Under the pieces are notes generated by a model. The model was not told where the DNA came from and made no database searches. It saw only the letters and a program-made list of their open reading frames with translations. A program made the translations under genes and the position numbers. A DNA stretch of 49,815 nucleotides, taken from assembly GCA_002699125.1 (NCBI GenBank), contig PABI01000069.1, forward strand, positions 1-49,815. Direction: 5' to 3'. Within the stretch, counting starts at the first letter, position 1; every line of letters starts with the position of its first letter. The stretch comes from Anaerolineaceae bacterium. Its GTDB lineage: Bacteria > Chloroflexota > Anaerolineae > Promineifilales > Promineifilaceae. This document shows positions 7,856 through 15,858 of this stretch, one piece after another.

Positions 7856-9106
7856 ATGAATCAACAAAAACGACGGGTGGTGGTGACCGGCCTGGGCACC
7901 ATTAACCCGCTTGGCAAAGATGTAACAACCACCTGGCAAAAAATCAGTAACGGCCAATCAGGCATAGACACCATCACCGCCTTTGACCCCAGCGAATACA
8001 AAACGACCTTCGCCGGCGAGGTCAAAGAATTTAGCCCTGAAGATCATTTTGACCGCAAAGAAGTGCGGCGCATGTCGCGCATGACGCAGTTTGCCCTGTA
8101 TGCGGCCCAGCAGGCCATAGAGGATGCTGGTGTCACCGTCACCGAAGCTAACAAGAACCGCATCGGGGTGGTGGTGGGCAGCGGCATGGGCAGCCTGGAC
8201 CCCATCGTAGACAATGTGAATGTGCTCAACGAGCGTGGCCCGTACCGCGTCAGTCCGTTTTTTGTGCCGATGATGCTGGCCGATACGCCCGCAGCCACGG
8301 TGTCTATCCAGCACGGGCTGGGCGGCCCCAACATGTCGGTAGCCACGGCTTGTGCCACCGGCAATGACGCCATCGGCCAGGCGGCTCGCGTGGTGCAGCA
8401 TGGTGCCGCTGACGTGATGATTGCCGGTGGTTCAGAGGCATGTTTAATGCCGATTGCTTTTGCCGGGTTTAGCGTGATGAAGGCACTCTCTACCCGTAAT
8501 GAAACACCGCAGGCGGCGTCACGGCCGTTTGACCAGACGCGTGATGGATTTGTGGTCAGTGAAGGGGCCGCCATCGTGGTGTTGGAAGAATTGGAACACG
8601 CCCTGGCGCGTGGAGCACACATTTACGGTGAATTTCTGGGTTACGGGGCCAGCGCCGACGCGTATCATATTTCCATGCCTGCCGTCGATGGCTCTGGCGC
8701 CATTGAAGCGATGCGCGCCGCCCTGGCCGATGCTGATGTGGAGCCGGCCACTGTGAATTACATCAGCGCCCACGGCACCAGCACACCGTTAAACGACAGG
8801 TCGGAAACGGCCGCCATCAAAGCGGTTTTTGGCGAAGCGGCGTATGATGTACCCGTTAGCTCGACCAAGTCGATGCATGGCCATCTGCTGGGGGCATCCG
8901 GCTCGCTGGAGGCGGTCATTTGCCTGCAAGCCATCCAGCACAACCTGCTGCCGCCAACGATCAACTACGAAACGGCCGATCCCGACTGCGACCTCGACTA
9001 CGTGCCCAACACAGCCCGTCCGACCCAGGTGGATATTACGATGTCGAATGGGTTTGGTTTAGGTGGGCACAATGCCACGCTGGTGTTGGGGCGGTACAAG
9101 TCATAA
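7856..9106 (+). CDS. fabF: 3-oxoacyl-[acyl-carrier-protein] synthase II
   Basis: A 416-residue beta-ketoacyl-ACP synthase, condensing malonyl-ACP with acyl-ACP in fatty-acid elongation. The thiolase-fold triad is complete: Cys166 in ATACATG, His306 in SAHGTSTP and His341 in SMHGHLLGASG. The C-terminal NGFGLGGHNATLV loop is typical of FabF. Length matches the family (about 410-415). SD GGAGG is five nt before the ATG. It is alone, with no acpP or fabG beside it, flanked by a terminator upstream and a hairpin repeat downstream. The ACGGCCGT palindrome lies in its upstream region near 7791. Confidence 0.95.
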   Translation: MNQQKRRVVVTGLGTINPLGKDVTTTWQKISNGQSGIDTITAFDPSEYKTTFAGEVKEFSPEDHFDRKEVRRMSRMTQFALYAAQQAIEDAGVTVTEANKNRIGVVVGSGMGSLDPIVDNVNVLNERGPYRVSPFFVPMMLADTPAATVSIQHGLGGPNMSVATACATGNDAIGQAARVVQHGAADVMIAGGSEACLMPIAFAGFSVMKALSTRNETPQAASRPFDQTRDGFVVSEGAAIVVLEELEHALARGAHIYGEFLGYGASADAYHISMPAVDGSGAIEAMRAALADADVEPATVNYISAHGTSTPLNDRSETAAIKAVFGEAAYDVPVSSTKSMHGHLLGASGSLEAVICLQAIQHNLLPPTINYETADPDCDLDYVPNTARPTQVDITMSNGFGLGGHNATLVLGRYKS

Positions 9107-9110
9107 AAAA

Positions 9111-9172
9111 AGACTGGAGACCAAAGATTACCAATGCCAATCTCTAGTCTCCAGTCTCTAATCTCTTTTTTC
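9111..9172. repeat. Short-period inverted repeat after fabF, terminator-like
   Basis: Arms AGACTGGAGAC (9111-9121) and GTCTCCAGTCT (9147-9157), 11 bp perfect, with further AATCTCT/AGATT units and ending CTCTTTTTT. It belongs to the same style as the GGAGATT/AATCTCC palindrome at 33299-33371 and may act as the fabF terminator on the plus strand. Confidence 0.65.
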
Positions 9173-9187
9173 TCGCAGGCAAAACCG

Positions 9188-9997
9188 TTAACCAGGCAGT
9201 TCCCCGATGCGGGTAAGCTTGCGCTCCAGATCATCTTCGGTGCGGCCCATGCTGTGGTCCAGGTGAGGGTAAGCCAGCCAGACGAGCATAAAGCCAAAAA
9301 GAGCGCCGGTGAACGTGCGCAGGAAGGGGGGGCTTTCGCGCAGGGGGAAAATGGAACCTAACAGAGCCTGAATGCCTTGTGCTTCACCGCCACCCAGCGG
9401 CGTGGCATAGTAGCCAAACAGCTGGCTAAAGCCGTCCAGGGCAATGGGCCCCATGCCAATGATGAGGAAAAGGATGAGGGGTAACGGCCGTATCTTCCGT
9501 CGCTGCCGGACAAGCCCATAAATTAGCCCACCAATCAACACAAAACCGTAGATAGCAATGTCCCGCTCACACAAGGCCATTTTGTAACCCATCTGCTCAT
9601 TCCCCAAAAATTCGCGCGCCGCCAGGAAAAACTCGGCCCAGTTGCCATCTTCTACCGTGGCAAAAGCTGGCAGCGAGCTGGCATAGGTTTCTAATGGCGT
9701 CAGCTCAGTTCCGGCCAGTTCCCGTGGATAAGCCACCTGCTCCCCAAACAGAAAAAAGCTGCGCGAAGCCATCTGGTGGCACATCGGACTGTACATGGCG
9801 TAAATCACGCGGGCTGGACCGGTCGCACTGGCATTCATAAGCACGGGGGCCAAAATGGGCAGCGCTACGTAGATGGCAATAATGGTGTTCAGCACAGCCA
9901 GCCAATGCTTGCTGAACTTGTAAATCAATTTATCGGCACCGATGACCAAATCACGTGTTCGGCCGGTGGCAACCTTTTTCTTAGGTGGCGTTGTCAT
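9188..9997 (-). CDS. DUF2085 family membrane protein
   Basis: A 269-residue polytopic membrane protein. A cytoplasmic start is followed by a TM helix near residues 33-55, then YAMYSPMCHQMASRSFFLFG (about 68-87), the CHQ motif of DUF2085, and later MALCERDIAIYGFVLIGGLI with the CERD motif; three more TM helices follow and the C-terminus is short. The conserved Cys/His residues suggest metal or thiol chemistry, but no function is established for the family. It lies 112 nt after the thioredoxin-like gene at the end of the cytochrome c maturation cluster and may belong to it. No SD is evident. Confidence 0.8.
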   Translation of the reverse strand: MTTPPKKKVATGRTRDLVIGADKLIYKFSKHWLAVLNTIIAIYVALPILAPVLMNASATGPARVIYAMYSPMCHQMASRSFFLFGEQVAYPRELAGTELTPLETYASSLPAFATVEDGNWAEFFLAAREFLGNEQMGYKMALCERDIAIYGFVLIGGLIYGLVRQRRKIRPLPLILFLIIGMGPIALDGFSQLFGYYATPLGGGEAQGIQALLGSIFPLRESPPFLRTFTGALFGFMLVWLAYPHLDHSMGRTEDDLERKLTRIGELPG

Positions 9998-10109
9998 ATA
10001 GTTATTTCATCACGAATTGGACAAATTGACAAATCTCATGAATGAATCAAGCAAAACATTCGTGATATTCGTCCATTTGTGATTGCTTTTTGATGGCGAT
10101 ACTGCTGCA

Positions 10110-10790
10110 TTAGTTGGCGGCTGAAAGCGTATCGGCCAGATAATCATCAATTTGTGATTGTACCATCGGGCCGCGATGAATGGCGGTAATTTGGCCCTCT
10201 CCGTTGATAAAGAAGGTTGTGGGCAGGACGTTGGCTACGCCATACAGTTCAGAAACGGTGCCTTCCTGGTCGAGAACGGCCGTAAAACTCAAATCCAGTT
10301 CCGCAAAAAAGTTAGCCACATCTTCCGCCGACTCCTGTTGGTCCAAAGCCAGAATGACGAGCCCTTCTTCCTGGTAATCTTGGTACGCAGCTTCCAACTC
10401 CGGCATTTCCACTAGGCAAGGGCCACACCAGGTGGCCCAAAAGTTGATGATCACAGGCCGCCCGGCATAGTTGCTAAGCTGCACCTGATTGCCATCTATG
10501 TCGTTGAGGGCAAAATCATAAGCCAGATCGCCAATTTCTAGCAGACCACCGCCGGTGGGCAGTTGAATTGAATCGGTTTCGGCCGGTTCAAAAGCGGGCA
10601 CCTGTTCCAGAATTGAGCCACCAGTTTCGGATGTGTTTGTCGCGTCTGTGCCGCCAAAAAGATTGCCGCCAAAAATGATGAGGGTGAGGGCCACGCCTAA
10701 AACGATAAATCCACTAACGATGAGCAGGGGGTTACGGCCGTTTCCGGCTGTATCTCTGTTTTTTTGTTCTGAATCAGTTGGGGATGCCAT
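10110..10790 (-). CDS. TlpA/ResA-like membrane-anchored thioredoxin
   Basis: A 226-residue protein with one N-terminal TM anchor (about residues 21-44) and an extracytoplasmic thioredoxin fold. The active site is WATWCGPC with Cys122 and Cys125, followed by the cis-Pro loop VLPTTFFING. TlpA/ResA proteins keep apocytochrome c cysteines reduced before haem attachment, taking electrons from CcdA, whose gene is immediately upstream (20-nt gap). This places it in the cytochrome c maturation operon. A general thiol-disulfide role is the alternative. Confidence 0.88.
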   Translation of the reverse strand: MASPTDSEQKNRDTAGNGRNPLLIVSGFIVLGVALTLIIFGGNLFGGTDATNTSETGGSILEQVPAFEPAETDSIQLPTGGGLLEIGDLAYDFALNDIDGNQVQLSNYAGRPVIINFWATWCGPCLVEMPELEAAYQDYQEEGLVILALDQQESAEDVANFFAELDLSFTAVLDQEGTVSELYGVANVLPTTFFINGEGQITAIHRGPMVQSQIDDYLADTLSAAN

Positions 10791-10810
10791 ACAAAATTAT
10801 TAAGAGCCAC

Positions 10811-11929
10811 TTACTGCGGGAAAAGCGCAATAAATTTCTCTTCCAAAACGACAAACCATTCGGCAAATTCATACCGGCCCACCAAAGAGTTAATCTGGGT
10901 GAGGGTGCCGTTGAGCATCAGCACAGCCAGCAAAATAAACAGGGCACCGCTGATAAGCTGCGTAGAGTGCAGGTGAACCGTCACTTTGCGCTCTTCAGAG
11001 CCGGTGTAAACCCACAGCGCTGCCCCCAGCAGCGTCACAACCAGCAAGCCAATCTCGTGCCCCAACGTTACCGTTTGGCCGGCAAAAAAGCTAAAGTTGA
11101 AGAAGGCATAATCCAGGGCGGCGACCAGAACGCGCCAAATGGCCAGCGCCCAAAGCAAGGCGATCACCAGGGTGTGCGTATCTACCTCCCAACCTTTGCC
11201 CCGCAGGGCACGCCAAAACAGGCTTTGCCGGCTCATCCGGCCGAAAAACGTGGAAACGATCAACAGCGGCAGTCCGAGCCCCAAGGTGTAAATGAAGAGC
11301 AGCATCATGCCGTTCCAGACCGAGGTGGTTTGCGCGGCCAGGGTGAGCACTGTGCCTAAAATGGGGCCAATGCAGCTGGTCCAACCCACGGCAAAAGTCA
11401 GCCCAAAAAGGTAGGAACCTTTCAGGGTGGTGCTTTGCGGCTGTGCGCCACCGCTGCCGCTGGTGTCTACCCCGCCAAACCCTTTGCCCAGCAGACTGAG
11501 GACGCCAAAAACCATGATTACTGCCCCACCAACCAACGTAAATAGCTGAATATTGCTCCTGAGCACCTTGCCCAGGGCAAACCCACCAGCACCAAACAGA
11601 GTAAAGGTGGTGGCCAATCCTAGCATGAAGGCGATGGTATTGGTGGCAATTTGTTTACGGCCGTTTTGGAAGGCAAATGCGAAATAAGCTGTGAGCACCG
11701 GCAAGGTGCAGGGGGAGGCAAAGCTAAGTAGGCCACCGCCAAACGACAACAGCGCTAAAATAACAAACGGCTGGGTTTGCAGCCCAACGGCAAATTCGGG
11801 GGTGCTGCTGCTTTGGGTAAACGTGCCAATGAGCAAAAACAGGAAAACGGCCGCTCCCACACCAATCAGCAGTTTTTGGCCAAGTGAAAGGGTCCGGATG
11901 GGTTCAGGAATGGACAATGATTTGAGCAT
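10811..11929 (-). CDS. ccdA: CcdA/DsbD-like thiol electron transporter
   Basis: A 372-residue membrane protein of the DsbD beta-domain/CcdA family, moving reducing equivalents from cytoplasmic thioredoxin across the membrane. Two conserved cysteine motifs are present, LSFASPCTLPVLTAYFAFAF and TSCIGPILGTVL. It is longer than minimal CcdA (about 220) because of one extra N-terminal TM helix and several C-terminal TM helices. Start chosen at 11929, where GGAGA lies seven nt upstream, over an in-frame TTG at 11953. It feeds the TlpA-like thioredoxin encoded next. Confidence 0.87.
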   Translation of the reverse strand: MLKSLSIPEPIRTLSLGQKLLIGVGAAVFLFLLIGTFTQSSSTPEFAVGLQTQPFVILALLSFGGGLLSFASPCTLPVLTAYFAFAFQNGRKQIATNTIAFMLGLATTFTLFGAGGFALGKVLRSNIQLFTLVGGAVIMVFGVLSLLGKGFGGVDTSGSGGAQPQSTTLKGSYLFGLTFAVGWTSCIGPILGTVLTLAAQTTSVWNGMMLLFIYTLGLGLPLLIVSTFFGRMSRQSLFWRALRGKGWEVDTHTLVIALLWALAIWRVLVAALDYAFFNFSFFAGQTVTLGHEIGLLVVTLLGAALWVYTGSEERKVTVHLHSTQLISGALFILLAVLMLNGTLTQINSLVGRYEFAEWFVVLEEKFIALFPQ

Positions 11930-11987
11930 AGCGTGATCTCCGCTGCAAAACAAGTTTGGTTGTTAGATGGCTGGCTGCTGTTGATTC

Positions 11988-12191
11988 TTACGTTTCTTCA
12001 TCATCCTGTAATAATCGCTCCATGAGCTGAATATCTTGCCGCAAATTCCGCTGGCGCACGGCCAGGCTCACGATGTAAACCAGGCTAATAACCCCCATGA
12101 CAACATAGCCCAAAGTTAAATAGTTATTGAATGTGTCGGGGGTAACGCCAGATTGCCAGGCAATGTTTAAGAAAAATGAAAGCGTAAACAT
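11988..12191 (-). CDS. ccmD: CcmD-like small membrane protein
   Basis: A 67-residue protein with one TM helix (about residues 25-45, LTLGYVVMGVISLVYIVSLA) followed by a charged C-terminal helix (RQRNLRQDIQLMERLLQDDE). Size, topology and position directly after ccmC fit CcmD, which in System I helps release haem-loaded CcmE from CcmABC. Its ATG overlaps the ccmC stop by one nt (TAATG). Sequence similarity among CcmD proteins is low, so the name rests largely on context. Confidence 0.7.
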   Translation of the reverse strand: MFTLSFFLNIAWQSGVTPDTFNNYLTLGYVVMGVISLVYIVSLAVRQRNLRQDIQLMERLLQDDEET

Positions 12192-12943
12192 TACACTTTG
12201 CCTCCTTGTAACCGAGAAGCCACCCGCATTTTTAGCGAATCCACATTGTCCATCAGATGTTGCAAACGAAGCCGGTTAAACATCCAGGCAATGTACAGGA
12301 CGGTGAAGGAGATGGTGTTGACTGTGAGCGTGATGCCCATCTTCATGGATTCCAGCCCAGGAGAGAATTCTTGCAGTCCTTCAGACTGTCCCTGGGCAGA
12401 TTCCAACGTGCCGCCAAAGACAACCGGATGAATATCACGGAAGATGCGAATGCTGATGTAGGTCATGATGATGGTGACAAAAGCGACGATGACGTAAACG
12501 GCCGCAAATCGTGCCCGCTTCTCTTCTTCCTCAATGGCCCCCCGCAGCATAAAGTAGGCGGCGTAGGTCAGCCAGGCCACAGTGATGAGCGTTAAACGCG
12601 GGCTCCAATCCCACCACGTATTCCAGGCCGGCTTGCCCCAAACCGAACCAGCAGCCGTGGCAATGGTTAGAAAGACCAGGCCAATTTCTACCGAGGAGAG
12701 CGCAATTGTGTCCCAAATGCGCTCTTTGCGCCGCAGATAGAGCGCGCCACCGACCAGCGCCACAAAAAAGGCAACCGCGCCTACCCAGGCACTGCCCACA
12801 TGAAAATAAAAAATGCGCTGCACATTGCCCATCGTGCGTTCAGTTGGGGCATAGAAAAAATTCATGCCCAGGCTAATGATCAAGGTAATGGCAGCCAGCC
12901 AGTTCAGAGGGGGAATCCAACGATTCAATTTAGCCAGACTCAT
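12191..12943 (-). CDS. ccmC: Haem exporter/handling subunit CcmC
   Basis: A 250-residue polytopic protein of the CcmC/CcsA haem-handling family. It has the tryptophan-rich periplasmic segment WGKPAWNTWWDWSPRLT (about residues 91-107) and conserved histidines FYFHVGSAW and FRDIHPVVF that would ligate haem. In System I, CcmC presents haem to CcmE. Strong SD (GGAAGGAG). It lies 114 nt downstream of ccmB and overlaps ccmD. Confidence 0.9.
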   Translation of the reverse strand: MSLAKLNRWIPPLNWLAAITLIISLGMNFFYAPTERTMGNVQRIFYFHVGSAWVGAVAFFVALVGGALYLRRKERIWDTIALSSVEIGLVFLTIATAAGSVWGKPAWNTWWDWSPRLTLITVAWLTYAAYFMLRGAIEEEEKRARFAAVYVIVAFVTIIMTYISIRIFRDIHPVVFGGTLESAQGQSEGLQEFSPGLESMKMGITLTVNTISFTVLYIAWMFNRLRLQHLMDNVDSLKMRVASRLQGGKV

Positions 12944-13057
12944 AGTTCAACTCCTTCCAATTTCTTTTCTTTCTTTTCCACAACGTCAAATGTTTTTAGG
13001 ATAACAAACATTCTTTTTCAGGAGACAAATTTATTACGATCTATTTAACCCAAGAGT

Positions 13058-13783
13058 TTAAGATTCTACAACTAAGTGGTAGGTAAACAAGCCGGTGGCC
13101 AGAATAACCAAGTCGTAAGCGGCTACCAGCGAAACCATGCTGCGAATGGTTGAGTATTCGGGGACAGCATTCATCATTTCGCCAACGGCCGTTGCCGCCG
13201 GCAAAATAAGGGGAAGCACCAAAGGCATCAGCAGGATGGGCAGCAATACTTCTTTTGCCCTGGTTTGCATTGTCATTGAGGTGATGAGCACCCCCGCTCC
13301 CACGTACCCAATTGTGCCCAAAAACAAAACCAGCAGCACCATCGGCTGCCAAAATGGCTTGTCGAAAAAGATGATAAACACAAAAACCAGCACTACTTCC
13401 AGCAAAAGCGTAAAAATAGTGACGCTAATGACTTTTGCCAGGTAGATGGCGCGCCGGTCGATCGGGGCAATTAAAATGGCATCAATATTTTGATTTTCTC
13501 GTTCAATAGCCAATGAACGGTTTAATCCCAGCGTGCCTGCCAATAAAATGGTGGCCCACAGCAGGCCCGTGGCCACGTTGCGCGCCGCATCCAGCTCTGT
13601 TTCCAGGGCAAAGTTAAACATCACCACCGTCACCAAAGAAAACATCACCATCAGGCTGACAGTTTGGCGTGTATGTTTTTCAATTTGCAAATCTTTCCAG
13701 ACGATGGCCCAAACGGCCGCTACAAACCGATTGCTCAGCAAAGGTGTGGCTTTAGATTGTGTTGCTGTTGACAATTTATCCAT
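13058..13783 (-). CDS. ccmB: Haem exporter permease subunit CcmB
   Basis: A 241-residue six-TM permease matching CcmB: KDLQIEKHTRQTVSLMVMFS, then GLLWATILLAGTLGLNRSLA, ENQNIDAILIAPIDRRAIYL and a C-terminal LLPILLMPLVLPLILPAATA segment. With CcmA it forms the ABC module that drives release of holo-CcmE. Start at 13783 is preferred because its ATG overlaps the ccmA stop by 8 nt (ATGGATAA); an in-frame ATG at 13828 would overlap ccmA by 53 nt and add 15 residues. No SD is visible for either, consistent with coupling to ccmA. Confidence 0.88.
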   Translation of the reverse strand: MDKLSTATQSKATPLLSNRFVAAVWAIVWKDLQIEKHTRQTVSLMVMFSLVTVVMFNFALETELDAARNVATGLLWATILLAGTLGLNRSLAIERENQNIDAILIAPIDRRAIYLAKVISVTIFTLLLEVVLVFVFIIFFDKPFWQPMVLLVLFLGTIGYVGAGVLITSMTMQTRAKEVLLPILLMPLVLPLILPAATAVGEMMNAVPEYSTIRSMVSLVAAYDLVILATGLFTYHLVVES

Positions 13784-14504
13784 TTGTTGTGTTTGCCATA
13801 CCCATTTTGCGACCTGTTTGTTCCGCATAAATGTCTAAAAATTCGGTGCCGCTTACTTCACCATTGGCAATTTCTTGCACAATCATGCCCCGGCTTAAGA
13901 TAGCTACCCGATCGCACAAATTCAAGCCGTGTACCAGGTCATGGGTGATCATGAGGATGGTACGGCCGTTTTCCCGTTCGCGTCGTAACAAATCGTCTAA
14001 CAACGCCGAGGCATCCTGGTCCAAACCCGTGTAAGGTTCATCTAACAGTAATACATCGGGTTCATGTAGCGTGGCGCGGGCCAAAGTTAAACGCTGCATC
14101 ATTCCTCGTGAAAAGGTGCGCACGGCGTCCCGCTCACGGGCAGCCAGCCCCACCCGTTTTAACGCTGCCAATACGCGCTCCTCACTGTTGTCTAATTGAT
14201 ACAACTTGGCAAAAAAATGGAGGTTTTCCGCTGCGGTTAAGTCCCCATACAACAACGTCTGGTGTGAGACCAGGCCAATGTGCTGCCGCACACGATCGCT
14301 AAAGTGAGGCATTAACCAGCCACCTATCTTTACTTCACCGGCAGTGGGTTTTAAAAGTGTGGCCACAATGCGCATCAGGGTTGATTTACCTGCGCCGTTG
14401 GGTCCTACCAGCGTTACAAATGCGCCAGGAGCCACGTGCAAGTTTACTCCCCGCAGCACTGGATTAAAGCCATATTGTTTTACCAGCCCATTAATCTGAA
14501 TCAT
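13776..14504 (-). CDS. ccmA: Haem exporter ATP-binding protein CcmA
   Basis: A 242-residue ABC ATPase: Walker A VGPNGAGKSTL (about 33-43), signature FSRGMMQRLTLARA (near 134), Walker B VLLLDEPYTGLD and switch MITHDLV. Context fixes it as CcmA, first gene of ccmABCD-ccdA-tlpA. It has an apparent promoter whose -10 box ends only seven nt before the ATG and no SD, so the message may be leaderless. Genes for CcmE, CcmF and CcmH are not in the window. Confidence 0.87.
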   Translation of the reverse strand: MIQINGLVKQYGFNPVLRGVNLHVAPGAFVTLVGPNGAGKSTLMRIVATLLKPTAGEVKIGGWLMPHFSDRVRQHIGLVSHQTLLYGDLTAAENLHFFAKLYQLDNSEERVLAALKRVGLAARERDAVRTFSRGMMQRLTLARATLHEPDVLLLDEPYTGLDQDASALLDDLLRRERENGRTILMITHDLVHGLNLCDRVAILSRGMIVQEIANGEVSGTEFLDIYAEQTGRKMGMANTTNG

Positions 14505-14511
14505 TCAGTCA

Positions 14512-14539
14512 ATTTTAGGTTCTCTTACACTTTCGGCAA
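14512..14539 (-). promoter_or_regulatory. Promoter of the ccm operon
   Basis: Minus-strand TTGCCG (14534-14539), 16-nt spacer, TAAAAT (14512-14517). Only seven nt separate the -10 box from the ccmA ATG, so transcription should start at or very near the start codon. Confidence 0.6.
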
Positions 14540-14790
14540 GTGTTGATTGTCAGGGGCGTTTGCGTGACACATAACACGTGCTTATAGAATTCATAAGAAA
14601 TTCCTTGATACTTTCCCTAAAAACCCCTGACTGCGAAAATCTTCACGAGCTGTTAACCCGCAGTGCCAAAAGGGTGATTTTATGTCTAAATTGGGCCGAA
14701 TATGCCGTAAAAGTAGTACTAAGGTCAGGGTCAGCCAGGCGGCAGAATAGTGACAATTTCCTAATTTCTGCTATTATGTCTACTAAATAG

Positions 14791-14820
14791 TTGCACTGCT
14801 GGCAAATGTTCTCATATAAT
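14791..14820 (+). promoter_or_regulatory. Promoter of the two-TM protein gene
   Basis: TTGCAC (14791-14796), 18-nt spacer, TATAAT (14815-14820). It overlaps the two earliest in-frame start codons (TTG 14791, ATG 14806), which are therefore unlikely to be used. Confidence 0.6.
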
Positions 14821-14853
14821 AGCTTCCAACCTTTGGGAAGAGGGTTTATTAAT

Positions 14854-15678
14854 TTGCTATCGAACTTAACTGGAACAATTACCCCTTGGATTTTGGGGAC
14901 ACTCATTTTATTACTGCTGCTTGCCCTGGCCGTCGTATTTAAATCATGGCGCGAGATGAAGCGTTCGCCATATTTTTTTATGCGGCTTCAGGCAGAGAAG
15001 CGCCTTCAAACCTACTCCTTTGCGAGTTTGGGTTTCTTGGCTGCTTCGATAATTTTTGCGCTTTATGCGCTGCGCCCCCCCGTAGATACCACCCCCCTTG
15101 TTGCTGTTCTAACCAATGCGAAACCCGTTACAGATGAAGTGGCTGCGCTGACAAAGTCAGACAGTGCGGGCGTGGAGTTTGTGGCGGAAACGGCCGTTAC
15201 CTCTCAAATTGTTTCTACTACCAGCAACGAGCCACTCTTTATAACCGATGCCGATTCATTGGTGCAAGCGGCACTCACATTGCCCGAAGAATACAATCGA
15301 TTTGAGCCAGAAGTAGAGCTTAACGAAGGAACCGAGCTGGGAGCCATCAGCTTCTCCACAAAAATTGACGACGATTATCAGGCAGTTGATCCAACGAACA
15401 TTTTTGCTGTTGGTTCTTACACTGTTTATGCGACGTTCTCTTATGATGGCATGGCAGATGGTATGACGTGGGCCTGGGTATGGCGTCATGATGGGGAAGT
15501 GGTTGACGGTGGCAATGAAGTTTGGAAATATGGTCAGGATGGTCCCGGCTATATTTACTACAACCCAGAAGAAGGCTTCCGTGCCGGAGAATACACGTTG
15601 GAAGTTTGGGTTAATGGTGAACTATTTACTCGCTCCAACATGCGCATGACCGGCTCTGCTTTGTCATCCGGTAACTAA
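14854..15678 (+). CDS. Two-TM protein with extracytoplasmic domain, unknown function
   Basis: A 274-residue protein from a TTG start at 14854, chosen because GGAAGAGGG lies eight nt upstream and earlier ATG/TTG codons sit inside the promoter; ATG 14806 is the alternative. TM helices span about residues 10-32 ([20 protein letters not shown]) and 55-76, separated by a basic loop. An acidic extracytoplasmic region follows, with a C-terminal beta-rich domain containing GSYTVYATFSYDGMADGMTW, WRHDGEVVDGG and FRAGEYTLEVWVNGEL, an Ig/CBM-like pattern often seen as a ligand-binding module. No family name is recognised. It ends before a strong terminator and is probably monocistronic. Confidence 0.65.
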   Translation: MLSNLTGTITPWILGTLILLLLLALAVVFKSWREMKRSPYFFMRLQAEKRLQTYSFASLGFLAASIIFALYALRPPVDTTPLVAVLTNAKPVTDEVAALTKSDSAGVEFVAETAVTSQIVSTTSNEPLFITDADSLVQAALTLPEEYNRFEPEVELNEGTELGAISFSTKIDDDYQAVDPTNIFAVGSYTVYATFSYDGMADGMTWAWVWRHDGEVVDGGNEVWKYGQDGPGYIYYNPEEGFRAGEYTLEVWVNGELFTRSNMRMTGSALSSGN

Positions 15679-15757
15679 AAAACTAAATTTGCAATCAACA
15701 AAGTGCGGCCGTTTGGCTGCATTGTTGTTTTGAAGGAAGAGAAGAGGAAGAAGGGAT

Positions 15758-15783
15758 AGCCCGGCCATTTGGCCGGGCTTTTG
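15758..15783 (+). terminator. Rho-independent terminator
   Basis: Perfect 9-bp stem AGCCCGGCC/GGCCGGGCT with an ATTT loop followed by TTTT, between convergent genes (two-TM protein and murJ). Confidence 0.85.
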
Positions 15784-15858
15784 GTTTGTTTAGGGGTAGA
15801 AACCTGACAAGTCTTTCAATAAGCATCAACCCTGCACAGGAGGAGCCCTGCCAAGTAT

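Noticed and set aside
14578..14790. Possible 70-codon ORF between ccmA and the two-TM protein gene
   Set aside because: No SD, no motif, and it runs into the promoter region of the next gene.
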